Notes under the pieces: model-generated
What the model was told of the DNA's origin: nothing
Seen by the model: only the letters and a program-made list of their open reading frames with translations
Databases searched by the model: none
In this document: positions 44,715 to 54,200 of the stretch, one piece after another
Numbering within the stretch: the stretch's first letter is position 1
Layout: every line of letters starts with the position of its first letter
Position numbers and translations under genes: made by a program
Source of the DNA: Lysobacteraceae bacterium
GTDB lineage: Bacteria > Pseudomonadota > Gammaproteobacteria > Xanthomonadales > Rhodanobacteraceae
Assembly: GCA_021372495.1 (NCBI GenBank)
Contig: JAJFUF010000008.1
Location: 124,001-188,000, forward strand
Direction: 5' to 3'
Length of the DNA: 64,000 nt

Positions 44715-45104
44715 ATGCCCCGTTCTGCGCCCTCATTACTGACTCGCCTGCGTCGCCACCGCGGTCTGTGGGTTCTGGCCGTGGCTGTACTGCTGATCAA
44801 GCTGGTCAGCGGTTCGATCTGCGTGGCCGATGGACCGGGGGCACGATTCGCTTCGGCGACCGCTGCTGCCCCGACCACTCTGTTGGCGGATACCGCCGTC
44901 AGTACTGTATCGACTGACGATGCGAACCCCTGTCTTCTGGGTGAAGGGCGCAGTTGCCATTGTGCCTGCGCGCATTCGGTGACGCTGCCGGCGAGTACGC
45001 CGCTCCCCCTCGCCAAGATGGACGCGCGCTTTGCTCCGCTCTCCATCCACTCCGGCTTCACACCAGCAGCGACCGGTTCGCTGCTGCGCCCTCCTATCGC
45101 CTGA
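44715..45104 (+). CDS. Small exported Cys/His protein before Czc operon
   Basis: The 129-residue protein has a hydrophobic N-terminal segment (about 18-36), a Cys/His cluster 'CLLGEGRSCHCACAHS', and a Pro-containing C-terminus 'LRPPIA'. This is like CzcI/CopL-type small proteins that lead metal operons. A possible TTGTCT/TATAGG promoter lies close to the ATG but would give almost no leader. Function is unproven. Confidence 0.6.
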   Translation: MPRSAPSLLTRLRRHRGLWVLAVAVLLIKLVSGSICVADGPGARFASATAAAPTTLLADTAVSTVSTDDANPCLLGEGRSCHCACAHSVTLPASTPLPLAKMDARFAPLSIHSGFTPAATGSLLRPPIA

Positions 45105-45177
45105 AAAACCGCTTCGTTGCGCGATGAAACCGCCTGTGCGGTGCGTCGCTCCGTGACTGTTTTCAGGAGATGGCTTC

Positions 45178-46467
45178 ATGTCTGTTTTACGTTCGGTGCC
45201 GATCAGCGCCGTGTGCCTGCTGTACGCGGCGATGCTCCATGCCGCGCCCGCATCCGATCCTTCCCCACCGATAAGTGCCTCATCACGATCCCTGGCGTCC
45301 TCCCCGCTGCAGGCAGCGATACAGCGCGTCTGGCAAGTCAGCCCCGAGGTGCAAGCCTCACGGGCGGATCGCGATGCGGCTCGCGCACGTGCGCGTGCTG
45401 CCGCCCAGCCGCTGTACAACCCATCGATCACGCTCGACGCAGAGAACGCCGACGTCAATCGCCGCACGGCCGGAATCAGTCTGCCGCTGGATCTGTCCGG
45501 CAAGCGTCGCGCCCGGGCGAGTCAAGGCGACGCGCAACTGCGTGCTGCCGAGGCGACCTACGATGTGCGACGTCGCGACGTGGCCGCCCGTTGGTTGAAG
45601 GCGTGGTCGACGGCCGCCCTCGCGACCCAACAAAGCGCCTTGGGTGAGCGTCGCCTCGCGTTAATGAAACGCTTCGACGACCTGGCCGCACAGCGGCTCA
45701 AGGTGGGTGACATCAGCAGTCCGGAGCGCGATCTGGCCGGCTTGGCGCTCGGCGAGGCTCAGGTACAACAAGCCACGCTCGCGGCCAACGAAGCGGCGGC
45801 CCGTGCCGCGTTGCAGGCCGTCAGCGGCGATCAGCTAACCACCTTGCCACCGTTGCCCGATAGCCTGTCGCCGGCGGCGGACAGCATGACGCCGATACCC
45901 GTCGATGAGCTGCCCGAATTGCGCCAGGCCCGCGGCCGGCAAGCGAGTGCCGAGGCGGGTGTACAGGTCGCCCGCCGTGCGCGCATTCCCGATCCCACGC
46001 TCAGCCTGACCGGCGGTCAGGTGCGCAGTGGACCCCGCACCGACCAGGTGATCGGGGTGAGCGTGTCCATTCCCTTGCCGGTGCTCAATACCGGACGTGC
46101 CGAAGTGGATGCCGCCCTGGCGGAAGCCGATGCGGCCGCGGCCGATGTGCGTTCGCGCCAGTTTGTGTTGCGCGCCGGACTGCAAGAAACCCAGGCCCGT
46201 TACACGGCTCTGCGCGGCGCGGCCGAAGCGTTTCGTGGCGGTCGCGCCGCCGCGTTCGAGGATCGCACCGCGCTGCTGGAAAAGCTCTGGCGGGCCGGTG
46301 AAATCAGTACCTCCGATTACCTCGTCCAGCTCAAGCAAAGCCTGGACACCGCGCTGTCCGGACTGGCGCTGGAAAGCCAGGCCTGGCAGGCCTGGTTCGA
46401 CTACCTCACTGCCGCCGGCCGTCTGACCGACTGGGTCGATGGCCGCATCCAGGATGCTTCCCCATGA
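45178..46467 (+). CDS. czcC: CzcC-like outer-membrane factor
   Basis: The 429-residue protein has a signal peptide and the TolC-type repeats ('VSPEVQASRADRDAARARAR', 'IPLPVLNTGRAEVDAAL'). It is the outer-membrane part of the divalent-metal pump. A loop-stem, 'ctgaaaaac' with 'gttttcag', spans the upstream stop and this gene's ribosome site 'aggaga', which may damp its translation. The stop overlaps czcB by 4 bp. Confidence 0.9.
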   Translation: MSVLRSVPISAVCLLYAAMLHAAPASDPSPPISASSRSLASSPLQAAIQRVWQVSPEVQASRADRDAARARARAAAQPLYNPSITLDAENADVNRRTAGISLPLDLSGKRRARASQGDAQLRAAEATYDVRRRDVAARWLKAWSTAALATQQSALGERRLALMKRFDDLAAQRLKVGDISSPERDLAGLALGEAQVQQATLAANEAAARAALQAVSGDQLTTLPPLPDSLSPAADSMTPIPVDELPELRQARGRQASAEAGVQVARRARIPDPTLSLTGGQVRSGPRTDQVIGVSVSIPLPVLNTGRAEVDAALAEADAAAADVRSRQFVLRAGLQETQARYTALRGAAEAFRGGRAAAFEDRTALLEKLWRAGEISTSDYLVQLKQSLDTALSGLALESQAWQAWFDYLTAAGRLTDWVDGRIQDASP

Positions 46468-47561
46468 ACAAGACTTTCCTCTACCGCAGCGTGCTCCGCC
46501 TCGCTCTGCTGGCTGCCCTCAGCGGTACCGCTTGGGCGCAGGACGCCACGCCCGCCAACCCGCTCGCACTCGATGCCAGTGCCATCAAGGAAGCTGGCAT
46601 CGTGGTCGACAAGGCTGCGGTCCGCACCTTGACCGATGAATTGAAGGCGCCCGGCGAAGTGAAGGCCGATGCCTATTCCACCGTGCTGGTCTCCCCGCGG
46701 GTGGAATCCCAAGTGCTCACCCGCAAGGCCAAGCTCGGCGACGTCGTTAAGGCTGGCGAGCCCCTAGTCGTGCTCTCCAGCGTGGAAGTAGCCGCCACGC
46801 AAGGGACACTGATCGTCGCCGAACAGGACTGGCAGCGCATTGCCGCGCTGGGTCCCCAGGCGGTGTCCGCGCGACGCTACAACGAAGCGAAGGTGCAGCG
46901 CGACCAGGCGCGCGCCAAGCTGCGCGCCTACGGCCTGTCCGAGGGCCAGGTCCGTGGCTTGTTGAAGGCCGGTTCGGCCCAGGCCGATGGCAGCTATGAC
47001 CTGTTGGCGCCCGCCAATGGTCGCGTCACGACCGATGATTTCTTGGTCGGCGAACGAGTCGAACCGGGACGCACGCTGTTCACCCTGGTCAAAGAAGACT
47101 CGGTGTGGGTCGAGGCGCAGATGGCCCCGGCGGACGCCGAGAAGGTCAAGCCGAACGACGCGGTGCGTGTGCTGGCGCACGACACCTCGCTGCCCGGCAC
47201 CGTGATTCAGCGCTCGCACCAGACCAACGAACGCACCCGCACGGTGCCGGTGCGCATCGAAGTGGATAACCGCAAGGATCTGCTGCATCCGGGCGAACTG
47301 GTCGAGGCCCGCATCGCCGTCGGTGGCACACGGCAGGCGCTCGCCGTGCCGGCCGAGGCCATCGTGCTGCTACAGAACCAATCCACCGTGTTCGTGGCCA
47401 AGGGCAAGGGCCAGTTCGAGCCGGCGCCGGTCGTCACCGGTGACACCCGCGACGGCTGGACGGTGGTGACTGAGGGCCTCAAGCCCGGCATGCCGTATGT
47501 GCGCAAGGGCGCATTCGCCCTGAAGGCGCGCTTGTTGCGCTCGCAGCTGGGAGAAGAATGA
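46464..47561 (+). CDS. czcB: CzcB-like membrane-fusion protein
   Basis: The 365-residue protein has a signal peptide, lipoyl halves, a hairpin and a beta-barrel typical of RND adaptor proteins ('VESQVLTRKAKLGDVVKAGE'). It lacks the heavy-metal-binding domain that CusB above has. It bridges CzcC and CzcA. Both ends overlap its neighbours by ATGA. Confidence 0.9.
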   Translation: MNKTFLYRSVLRLALLAALSGTAWAQDATPANPLALDASAIKEAGIVVDKAAVRTLTDELKAPGEVKADAYSTVLVSPRVESQVLTRKAKLGDVVKAGEPLVVLSSVEVAATQGTLIVAEQDWQRIAALGPQAVSARRYNEAKVQRDQARAKLRAYGLSEGQVRGLLKAGSAQADGSYDLLAPANGRVTTDDFLVGERVEPGRTLFTLVKEDSVWVEAQMAPADAEKVKPNDAVRVLAHDTSLPGTVIQRSHQTNERTRTVPVRIEVDNRKDLLHPGELVEARIAVGGTRQALAVPAEAIVLLQNQSTVFVAKGKGQFEPAPVVTGDTRDGWTVVTEGLKPGMPYVRKGAFALKARLLRSQLGEE

Positions 47562-50500
47562 TGCTGGAACGATTGGTCGAATTCTCTCTGCGTTACAAGG
47601 TGCTGGTGCTGATCGCCTTCGTGGTGATCGGCTTCCTGGGTTTCCAAGCGGTGCGCCAGCTGCCCATCGACGCGTTCCCCGACGTCACGCCGGTGCAGGT
47701 GAATGTCTATACCGAAGCCTCGGGCCTGGCCGCCGAGGACGTCGAACAACTGTTGACCACGCCGGTGGAATCGGCGCTGGCTGGCCTGCCCAAAGTGCAG
47801 GAAATCCGCTCGGTGAGCCTGTTCGGGCTGTCCTACGTGTCGGTGTATTTCGACGACAGCATGGACATCTACTTCGCTCGCCAGCTGGTCAACGAGCGAC
47901 TGCAGCAAGTCGGCGATCGCCTGCCGGCGGGCTACGGCAAGCCGGAGATGGGGCCGAACACCTCCGGTCTCGGTCAGGTGTTCTGGTACACCGTCGAGCG
48001 CGCCGATGAAAAGCTCAAGAACGCACCCAGCGACATGGATCTGCGCACACTGCAGGACTGGACCATCCGCTTGATCCTGCGCACTGCACCGGGTGTGGAC
48101 GACGTGACGTCGTGGGGCGGGCAAGAGAAGCAATACCAGGTGCGCATCGACCCGATGAAGCTGATCGCGCACCAGCTCGGCTTCAAGGATGTGATCGAGG
48201 CCCTGCAGGCGAATAATGCGCAGGTGGGCGGCAACTTCGTTGACGTGGGTCGCGAGCAATACCTCGTGCGTGGGCTGGGGCTGGTGAAGGACGCCAAGGA
48301 CTTGGGCAACATCGTGCTCAAGAGCGAAGACGGAACGCCGGTCTACGTGCGTGACGTGGCGACCATCACTGAAGCCGGCGCGCCGCGCACCGGCGCCGTC
48401 ACCCGCGACGGCAAGGAAGTAGTGTTGGGCATGGCGCTGGCCCGCATCGGCGAGAACGCCAAAAGCGTGGTTGATGCAGTCAAGGCCAAGCTCGACACGG
48501 TCAAGCAGTCGCTGCCGCCCGGCGTGGTGGTGAAGCCGGTGTACGAGCGCACCGAACTGGTCAATGCCGCGGTGGAGACGGCCGTGCGCGCCCTGATCGA
48601 AGGCTCGATCCTGGTCGCCCTGATCCTGTTCCTGTTTCTGGGCGAACTGCGTAGCGCACTGGTGGTGGTTGTGGCCTTACCGCTGGCCATGCTGATCGCC
48701 TTCATCTGCATGGGCCAGGCGGGGTTGTCGGCCAATCTGATGTCACTAGCCGGCCTGGCGATCGGTATCGGCATGATGGTGGACGGCGCGGTGGTGATGG
48801 TGGAGAACGCTTACCGCATCATGGCCGAACGCAAGGCGCATGGCGATCCAGTGGATCGCACCGCGGCGGTGCTGGCGGCGGCGCGCGAGGTGGCCAATCC
48901 CATCGCCTTCGCCATCGGCATCATTATCGTGGTGTTCCTGCCGCTGTTCAGCCTGCAGGGGCTGGAAGGCAAGATGTTCAAGCCGATGGCGTTCAACATC
49001 AGCTTCGCGATGGCCGGCTCGCTGATCCTTGCGTTGACGCTGATTCCGGTGTTGGCGGCACTGGTGCTGAAGCCGAAGGAGGAGAAAGACACCCGGCTGG
49101 TAGCCTTCATCAAGCGGCACTACGCGACGATTCTGGCGTGGTCGCTGGCACGGCGCCGGCAGGTGGTGGTGATCGCCATGGTGGCGCTCGTCGGCAGCCT
49201 CGCGTTGTTCCCATTCCTTGGCAAGGAGTTCATGCCCAACCTCAAGGAAGGGGCGATCATGTGGCGTATCACCTCGATTCCGTCGGCATCGCTGGATGAG
49301 TCGATCGACATCTCCAGGCAGATCTCGGCGCTCATCAAGCAGAAATTTCCCGAGGTCGAAACCACGCTGGCGATGATCGGGCGCGCCGAGAAGGGCGAGA
49401 CGGCCGACGTGAACTACATGGAGGTGTATACGCCGCTCAAGCCCAAGGATCAGTGGCGCAAGGGCGAAACGCTAGAGAGCATCGAGGAAGCGATGCAGAA
49501 AGAACTGTCGGCAGCGGTGCCCACTGCGGTGGTGAGCTATACCCAGCCGATCCAGATGCGCATCGAGGAGCTGATCTCCGGCGTACGCGCAACCTTGGCC
49601 TTGAAGATCTACGGCGATGACCTGGGTGAGCTGGATCGGTTGAGCGGCAAGATCAAGGACGTACTGGCTGGTGTGCCCGGCGTGGCCGACCTTGCACTGG
49701 AGGCCAATATCGGCAAGCCGCAGATTCGCATCCGCGTGGACCGCGATGCACTGGCGCGCTACGGGCTCAACGCCGACGACGTGCTCACCGTAGTGAATAA
49801 TGGCATCGGCGGCGAGCCGGTGACCACGCTGCTTGATGGCGTGAAGCGCTTCGACATCACCGTGCGCCTGGACAACGCCGACAGGGACTCGCTACCCGCG
49901 ATCCAACGCATTCCGATCCGCACGGCTGGCGGCGCTCTGGTGCAGTTGTCGCAGGTGGCCGAGGTCAGCGAGGCCGAAGGCTACTCGTTCATCCGTCGCG
50001 AGCAGTTGCAGCGCTACGCGGTGATCCAGATGGACGTGCGCGGTCGCGATATCGACGGCTTCGTCAAGGAGGCCAATGCTGCGATCAACGCCAAGGTGAA
50101 GTTGCCTACCGGCTACTACAGCGAATGGGGTGGCGCGTTCGAGAATCAGCAGCGGGCGTTGAAGCGGTTGTCGCTGATCGTGCCGGCCACGATCTTCTTC
50201 ATCTTTGTGTTGTTGTACACCGCGTTCAACTCGGTGAAATACGCCGCGCTGATTCTCGCCAACGTGCCGTTCGCCACCATCGGCGGCCTCGTGGGGCTGG
50301 CTATCACCGGGCAGTACCTGTCGGTGCCCTCGGCGATCGGCTTCATCGCGGTGTTCGGTGTGGCGATGTTGAACGGCATCGTGCTGGTGAGTTTCCTGAA
50401 CGAGCAACGCGAGAAGGGCTTGTCCGTGCGCGACGCGGTGGTGCGCGGCACTGCCTTACGGCTGCGTCCGGTATTGATGACGGCAAGCGTGGCCATCCTC

Positions 50501-50680
50501 GGATTGGTGCCGATGCTGCTGTCCAGCGGCGTGGGCGCCGAAACCCAGCGGCCATTGGCCACCGTGGTGGTCGGCGGTTTGATCACCTCGACCTTGCTGA
50601 CGCTGGTGCTGTTGCCGGTGTTGTACGACTGGATCGAAGAACGCGCCGCCCGGCGCACCGCCAAGGAGAACACTCCATGA
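47558..50680 (+). CDS. czcA: CzcA-like heavy-metal RND transporter
   Basis: The 1040-residue protein has the twelve-helix RND architecture. Helix 4 has 'IGIGMMVDGAVVMVENAYR', the DGA-x4-EN pattern found in divalent-metal (HME1-3) pumps, distinct from the CusA-type helix at 39.3 kb. Zn, Co, Cd or Ni export is likely; the exact ion is not set by the sequence. The stop overlaps the PII-like gene. Confidence 0.95.
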   Translation: MMLERLVEFSLRYKVLVLIAFVVIGFLGFQAVRQLPIDAFPDVTPVQVNVYTEASGLAAEDVEQLLTTPVESALAGLPKVQEIRSVSLFGLSYVSVYFDDSMDIYFARQLVNERLQQVGDRLPAGYGKPEMGPNTSGLGQVFWYTVERADEKLKNAPSDMDLRTLQDWTIRLILRTAPGVDDVTSWGGQEKQYQVRIDPMKLIAHQLGFKDVIEALQANNAQVGGNFVDVGREQYLVRGLGLVKDAKDLGNIVLKSEDGTPVYVRDVATITEAGAPRTGAVTRDGKEVVLGMALARIGENAKSVVDAVKAKLDTVKQSLPPGVVVKPVYERTELVNAAVETAVRALIEGSILVALILFLFLGELRSALVVVVALPLAMLIAFICMGQAGLSANLMSLAGLAIGIGMMVDGAVVMVENAYRIMAERKAHGDPVDRTAAVLAAAREVANPIAFAIGIIIVVFLPLFSLQGLEGKMFKPMAFNISFAMAGSLILALTLIPVLAALVLKPKEEKDTRLVAFIKRHYATILAWSLARRRQVVVIAMVALVGSLALFPFLGKEFMPNLKEGAIMWRITSIPSASLDESIDISRQISALIKQKFPEVETTLAMIGRAEKGETADVNYMEVYTPLKPKDQWRKGETLESIEEAMQKELSAAVPTAVVSYTQPIQMRIEELISGVRATLALKIYGDDLGELDRLSGKIKDVLAGVPGVADLALEANIGKPQIRIRVDRDALARYGLNADDVLTVVNNGIGGEPVTTLLDGVKRFDITVRLDNADRDSLPAIQRIPIRTAGGALVQLSQVAEVSEAEGYSFIRREQLQRYAVIQMDVRGRDIDGFVKEANAAINAKVKLPTGYYSEWGGAFENQQRALKRLSLIVPATIFFIFVLLYTAFNSVKYAALILANVPFATIGGLVGLAITGQYLSVPSAIGFIAVFGVAMLNGIVLVSFLNEQREKGLSVRDAVVRGTALRLRPVLMTASVAILGLVPMLLSSGVGAETQRPLATVVVGGLITSTLLTLVLLPVLYDWIEERAARRTAKENTP

Positions 50681-51006
50681 AAGAAGTCAAAGCGTTTATC
50701 CATCGCGGCCGCGTCGTTGACGTCATCCATGCCTTGGCGGATGCGGGGTTCCGTTACCTGTCGGTGAGCGACGTAAAGGGCTTGCTCACCGCACTCAATG
50801 AGCAAGAGCAAAGCTACTCGATCGAAATGGGCGAACGGGTCACCAAGCAGGTGAAGCTGCTGGTGTTTTGCGAAGACGATCAAGCCGAACGAGCGGTGCA
50901 GTTGATCCGGCTGCACGGGCGTACGGGCCAGAGCGTGGCTGGCTGGGTCTACCAGAGCACGGTGGACCGAGCATGGCCGATCGACGGGCGCGTGGACAAC
51001 GACTGA
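50677..51006 (+). CDS. PII-like protein of heavy-metal RND operon
   Basis: The 109-residue protein has a PII/CutA-type ferredoxin-like fold pattern: 'MKEVKAFIHRGRVVDVIHAL', then 'FRYLSVSDVKGL' and 'KLLVFCEDDQAERAVQLIRL'. It lacks the classical T-loop Tyr of GlnB. This is like the PII-NG group linked to CzcA-type pumps. It may sense nucleotide or metal and tune CzcA. It starts in the czcA stop. Confidence 0.8.
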   Translation: MKEVKAFIHRGRVVDVIHALADAGFRYLSVSDVKGLLTALNEQEQSYSIEMGERVTKQVKLLVFCEDDQAERAVQLIRLHGRTGQSVAGWVYQSTVDRAWPIDGRVDND

Positions 51007-51139
51007 TCGTGGCGGCGGGAGCACTCCCGCCTCCGCATCGGTGTCATTTCATAACGCGGCGGCGGCCGCGTAGAGTTGCCACCGCAATGAGGGATTCCCA
51101 TGCCTGAAGCAGGCATGCAAGCCATCGGGTTACCGGTTC

Positions 51140-51760
51140 ATGACTGATACGTGTTGTGCTACCACCATCGATATTGCGGCCTTGCAGGCACGGCAACGTC
51201 GAGTGTTGGTAATCGTTCTGGCGATCAACCTCGCTACCTTTGTGATGATGCTGGCCGCGGCGATCTACAGTGGTTCGTCGTCGCTGTTGTCCGGTGGGCT
51301 GGACAATCTGGGCGATGCGCTCACCTACCTCTTGAGCCTTGCGGTAGTTGGTGCCAGCGGTCGCGCGAAGGCTCGGGTGGCGCTGTTCAAGGGCGCACTG
51401 ATTCTCGGCGCTGCGCTCGCGGTCGCGATCCAGATTGGCTGGCGTCTCCTGCATCCGGGCGTGCCGATCTTCGAGGCGATCGGTATCGCGGCCTTGCTGA
51501 ACCTGGCCGCCAATGCCGTGTGTCTGCGCTTGCTGCTGCCTTATCGCAAAGGCGACGTCAATATGGCTTCGGCCTGGGAATGCTCGCGCAATGACGTGTT
51601 CGAAGGTATCGCTGTGTTGGCGGCGGCTGCTGGCGTTGGCCTGTTCAGCGCGGGATGGCCCGACTTGGTGGTTGCGTCGGCGCTGTTGCTGCTGTTTCTG
51701 CGCTCGGCCTGGCGGGTGTTCCGTATGGCGTGGCGCAGTTACACGAACGGAGAAAGATGA
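51140..51760 (+). CDS. CDF-like cation transporter, membrane domain only
   Basis: The 206-residue protein has an N-terminal 'CC' and five to six membrane helices ('SSSLLSGGLDNLGDALTYLL', about 45-64, with the D-x3-D metal pair). The C-terminal cytosolic domain of CDF proteins is absent. It may function as a short CDF or as a partner of the full CzcD just downstream. The stop overlaps that gene by 4 bp. Confidence 0.8.
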   Translation: MTDTCCATTIDIAALQARQRRVLVIVLAINLATFVMMLAAAIYSGSSSLLSGGLDNLGDALTYLLSLAVVGASGRAKARVALFKGALILGAALAVAIQIGWRLLHPGVPIFEAIGIAALLNLAANAVCLRLLLPYRKGDVNMASAWECSRNDVFEGIAVLAAAAGVGLFSAGWPDLVVASALLLLFLRSAWRVFRMAWRSYTNGER

Positions 51761-52665
51761 TGGGTACCGGGCACGATCATGTGGGCACGGAGGTCAAGCA
51801 CGAGAAGCCGCTTTGGTGGGCGCTGGGTCTGACCGGCACGTTTCTTCTCGCCGAGGTCATCGGCGGTCTGCTCACCAACAGCTTGGCCCTGCTGTCGGAT
51901 GCGGCACACATGGCTACCGATGTGATCGCGTTGACGATCTCGCTGACTGCCGTGCGCTTGGCCCGACGTCCTCCTGACGCAAAGCGCACCTATGGGTACG
52001 CGCGCATGGAAGCCATCGGCGCACTCGTCAACGGTGGGCTGTTGTTTCTCGTCGCCGGCTACATCCTGTGGGAGGCGGCGCGGCGCTTCAGTGAACCGCC
52101 ATCCGTGGCCTCCGTCGGCATGCTGGTTATTGCGTTGTTAGGGTTGGCGGTCAACCTCATTTCGATGCGATTGCTCAGGGCCGGTAGCGGCGAAAGCCTT
52201 AATGTGAAAGGCGCCTATCTGGAAGCTTGGGCCGACATGCTCGGCTCGGTCGGTGTGATCGCCGCCGCCTTGATCATCAAGTTCACCGGCTTCTACATCG
52301 CCGATCCGATCATCGCCGTGCTGATTGGTCTGTGGGTATTACCGCGGACATGGATACTGCTTCGCCAGGCGGGGAATGTTTTGATGGAGGGAGCACCCGA
52401 TGGTGTTGATACCGAACGAGTTCGCGCCGAAATGCTGGCCACTCCAGGCGTGGCAGCGCTGCACGATGTTCACGTATGGGCACTGAACAGCACGCGTTCG
52501 GCGATGGCGGCACATGTGATCATGGATGGTGATGCATCAGACGCGGAGCAGCTGCGGCTCCGGCTGGCGCAGATGCTGGAAGCGCGCTTCGATATCCATC
52601 ACGTGACGCTGCAGGTCGAAACCACGCCGTGCGGGCTGGGGTGCGAGAAGTCGCAACAAATTTGA
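51757..52665 (+). CDS. czcD: CzcD, CDF-family metal efflux protein
   Basis: The 302-residue protein has six membrane helices with 'LLSDAAHMATDVIAL' (H-x3-D pair) and 'AYLEAWADMLGSVG', plus the C-terminal cytosolic domain 'VAALHDVHVWALNS' and a final 'CGLGCE' end. It exports Zn/Co/Cd by proton exchange. Two adjacent ATGs (51757, 51760) are possible starts; the site 'ggagaaag' suits either. Confidence 0.95.
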   Translation: MMGTGHDHVGTEVKHEKPLWWALGLTGTFLLAEVIGGLLTNSLALLSDAAHMATDVIALTISLTAVRLARRPPDAKRTYGYARMEAIGALVNGGLLFLVAGYILWEAARRFSEPPSVASVGMLVIALLGLAVNLISMRLLRAGSGESLNVKGAYLEAWADMLGSVGVIAAALIIKFTGFYIADPIIAVLIGLWVLPRTWILLRQAGNVLMEGAPDGVDTERVRAEMLATPGVAALHDVHVWALNSTRSAMAAHVIMDGDASDAEQLRLRLAQMLEARFDIHHVTLQVETTPCGLGCEKSQQI

Positions 52666-53006
52666 CCCGACGACGGGTTCGCGAATATCGCGCGCGCAAC
52701 GCGGATGCAGGGGATCGACGACAAGCGGTTGCCCACCTTGAAGTACGGAGGGGAGACGATTGAATTCGACTAATCACCCCCAAGGCTCTTTTCGGCCACA
52801 TGTTGGCCATGAAACCTCACTTCTGTGTGATAAGGACACAATAGCAGGCGGCATCGCATGGCCGCGACCAGCGGAGCGATGATGTTGCTGCCTGCGGCAC
52901 TGGCCTTGAGCAGCGATCGTCGCTTGCCGCCTAATGGCCATCCCCGCTGCTGATGCGTTATTGGACCGAAACAGCTATTTGGCACTATCAATTTGGGGAT
53001 TGTTCC
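52666..53006. other. Intergenic gap with in-frame short ORF after czcD
   Basis: The czcD frame continues past its TGA for 35 more codons to TAA at 52771-52773, encoding '...MQGIDDKRLPTLKYGGETI...'. This could be a remnant gene end or a chance open frame. Past that, up to the LysR start, no gene or hairpin is convincing. The gap must hold the LysR promoter. Confidence 0.4.
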
Positions 53007-53912
53007 GTGGAACTTCGTCATATGCGTCGCTTTCTAGCTGTCGCTGAAGAACTCCACTTTGCTCGCGCGGCAGAGCGACTTCATATCGAACAATCGCCGC
53101 TATCGCGTGCGATCAAGGAACTCGAATCCGATCTTGGCGTGCAATTGTTCGAGCGCACCACGCGCAGCACGCGCCTGACTTGGGCTGGTCAGGTGTTTCT
53201 CGAAGACGTACGCCGCGTCTTCGCCGCACTCGACCAGGCCCGGATCAATGTGAAGGCGGCCGCGAGCGGCTACCACGGCACGCTGCGCATTGCAGTGTCC
53301 GATGGCATCGTCCCATCTCGTCTGGCCGCGCTCCTGGCCCAATGTCGTGCGGAGGAGCCGGAAGTGGAGACCCGTTTGTTCCAGACGCCGTTCGCGCAGC
53401 AGGTTAAGGGACTGCACAGCGATCTTTACGATGCGGGTTTTGCTCAGTCGGACGAGGTAGGTGACGGGATCGTCAGCGAGCCGGTGTGGCTTGATCCACT
53501 GGTAGCTGCAGTGCCGGCGCGTCATCCCTTGCTGGCGCACAAGCGGATTCCGCTAGGGGAGCTACTGCGCTATCCGCTGGTACTCTGTCACCCTGAAGCC
53601 TGTGAAGGCTGTGCGCGGCAGATCGCGCGCGTGCTGCGCACCGTGGATGCCGAGCCGATCGTGGCCGATCATGTGCGCACGCACGACATGCTGATTGCAC
53701 TGATTGCTGCAGGCTACGGTATCGGTCTCACCAGCGCGACTCACATCGACGACTTTCGCCATCCCGAGATCGTCACGCGACCGTTGGCCGGCCGCGCCGT
53801 CATGTTGACGACGTATCTTTTGCACCCAGACGGTGAAGCATCCGAGGCATTGCGCCATTTCATCGATCGGGTTAGATCCGATCAAGCTCCTTTGCCAGGC
53901 GACAAACCGTAA
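53007..53912 (+). CDS. LysR-family transcriptional regulator
   Basis: The 301-residue protein is called from a GTG at 53007, where 'VELRHMRRFLAVAEELHFAR' gives the standard LysR start; an upstream ATG would add 18 atypical residues. The HTH is at 18-60 and the effector-binding domain at 90-290. In Tn4371-like ICEs a LysR gene sits just before traG and may control transfer genes. The effector is unknown. Confidence 0.85.
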   Translation: MELRHMRRFLAVAEELHFARAAERLHIEQSPLSRAIKELESDLGVQLFERTTRSTRLTWAGQVFLEDVRRVFAALDQARINVKAAASGYHGTLRIAVSDGIVPSRLAALLAQCRAEEPEVETRLFQTPFAQQVKGLHSDLYDAGFAQSDEVGDGIVSEPVWLDPLVAAVPARHPLLAHKRIPLGELLRYPLVLCHPEACEGCARQIARVLRTVDAEPIVADHVRTHDMLIALIAAGYGIGLTSATHIDDFRHPEIVTRPLAGRAVMLTTYLLHPDGEASEALRHFIDRVRSDQAPLPGDKP

Positions 53913-53954
53913 AGCGCCTCAATGGCCTGGCCTCATGTCGCAGGAGAAAGTCCT

Positions 53955-54200
53955 ATGAACAAGATCGGCGTGGTGTTGATGACTGCCATGCTTGCGGGGT
54001 GCAGCGGGGCCGCGCCCATCGACACGGTGGACTCGTTGGTGGCGCATCCCGGCCGACTGCACGAAGTCGAACAACAGTGCGCAAACGACTACGCGAAGAT
54101 GGGCGTGGCCGAATGCAATGCCGCCTCTGAAGCGCGGCATCGCTTGTTCATGGGCAAAGGTCCGAAGTACACCCCGCCCAAGGAAGCGCCGAAGTTCTGA
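53955..54200 (+). CDS. eexN: EexN-family entry-exclusion lipoprotein
   Basis: The 81-residue protein has a lipobox 'MLAGC' (Cys16) and the EexN pattern: 'VDSLVAHPGRLHEVEQQC', 'CNAASEARHRLFMG'. EexN-type proteins block redundant transfer between donors. It lies between the LysR and traG genes. A second copy occurs between trbJ and trbL. Confidence 0.85.
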   Translation: MNKIGVVLMTAMLAGCSGAAPIDTVDSLVAHPGRLHEVEQQCANDYAKMGVAECNAASEARHRLFMGKGPKYTPPKEAPKF

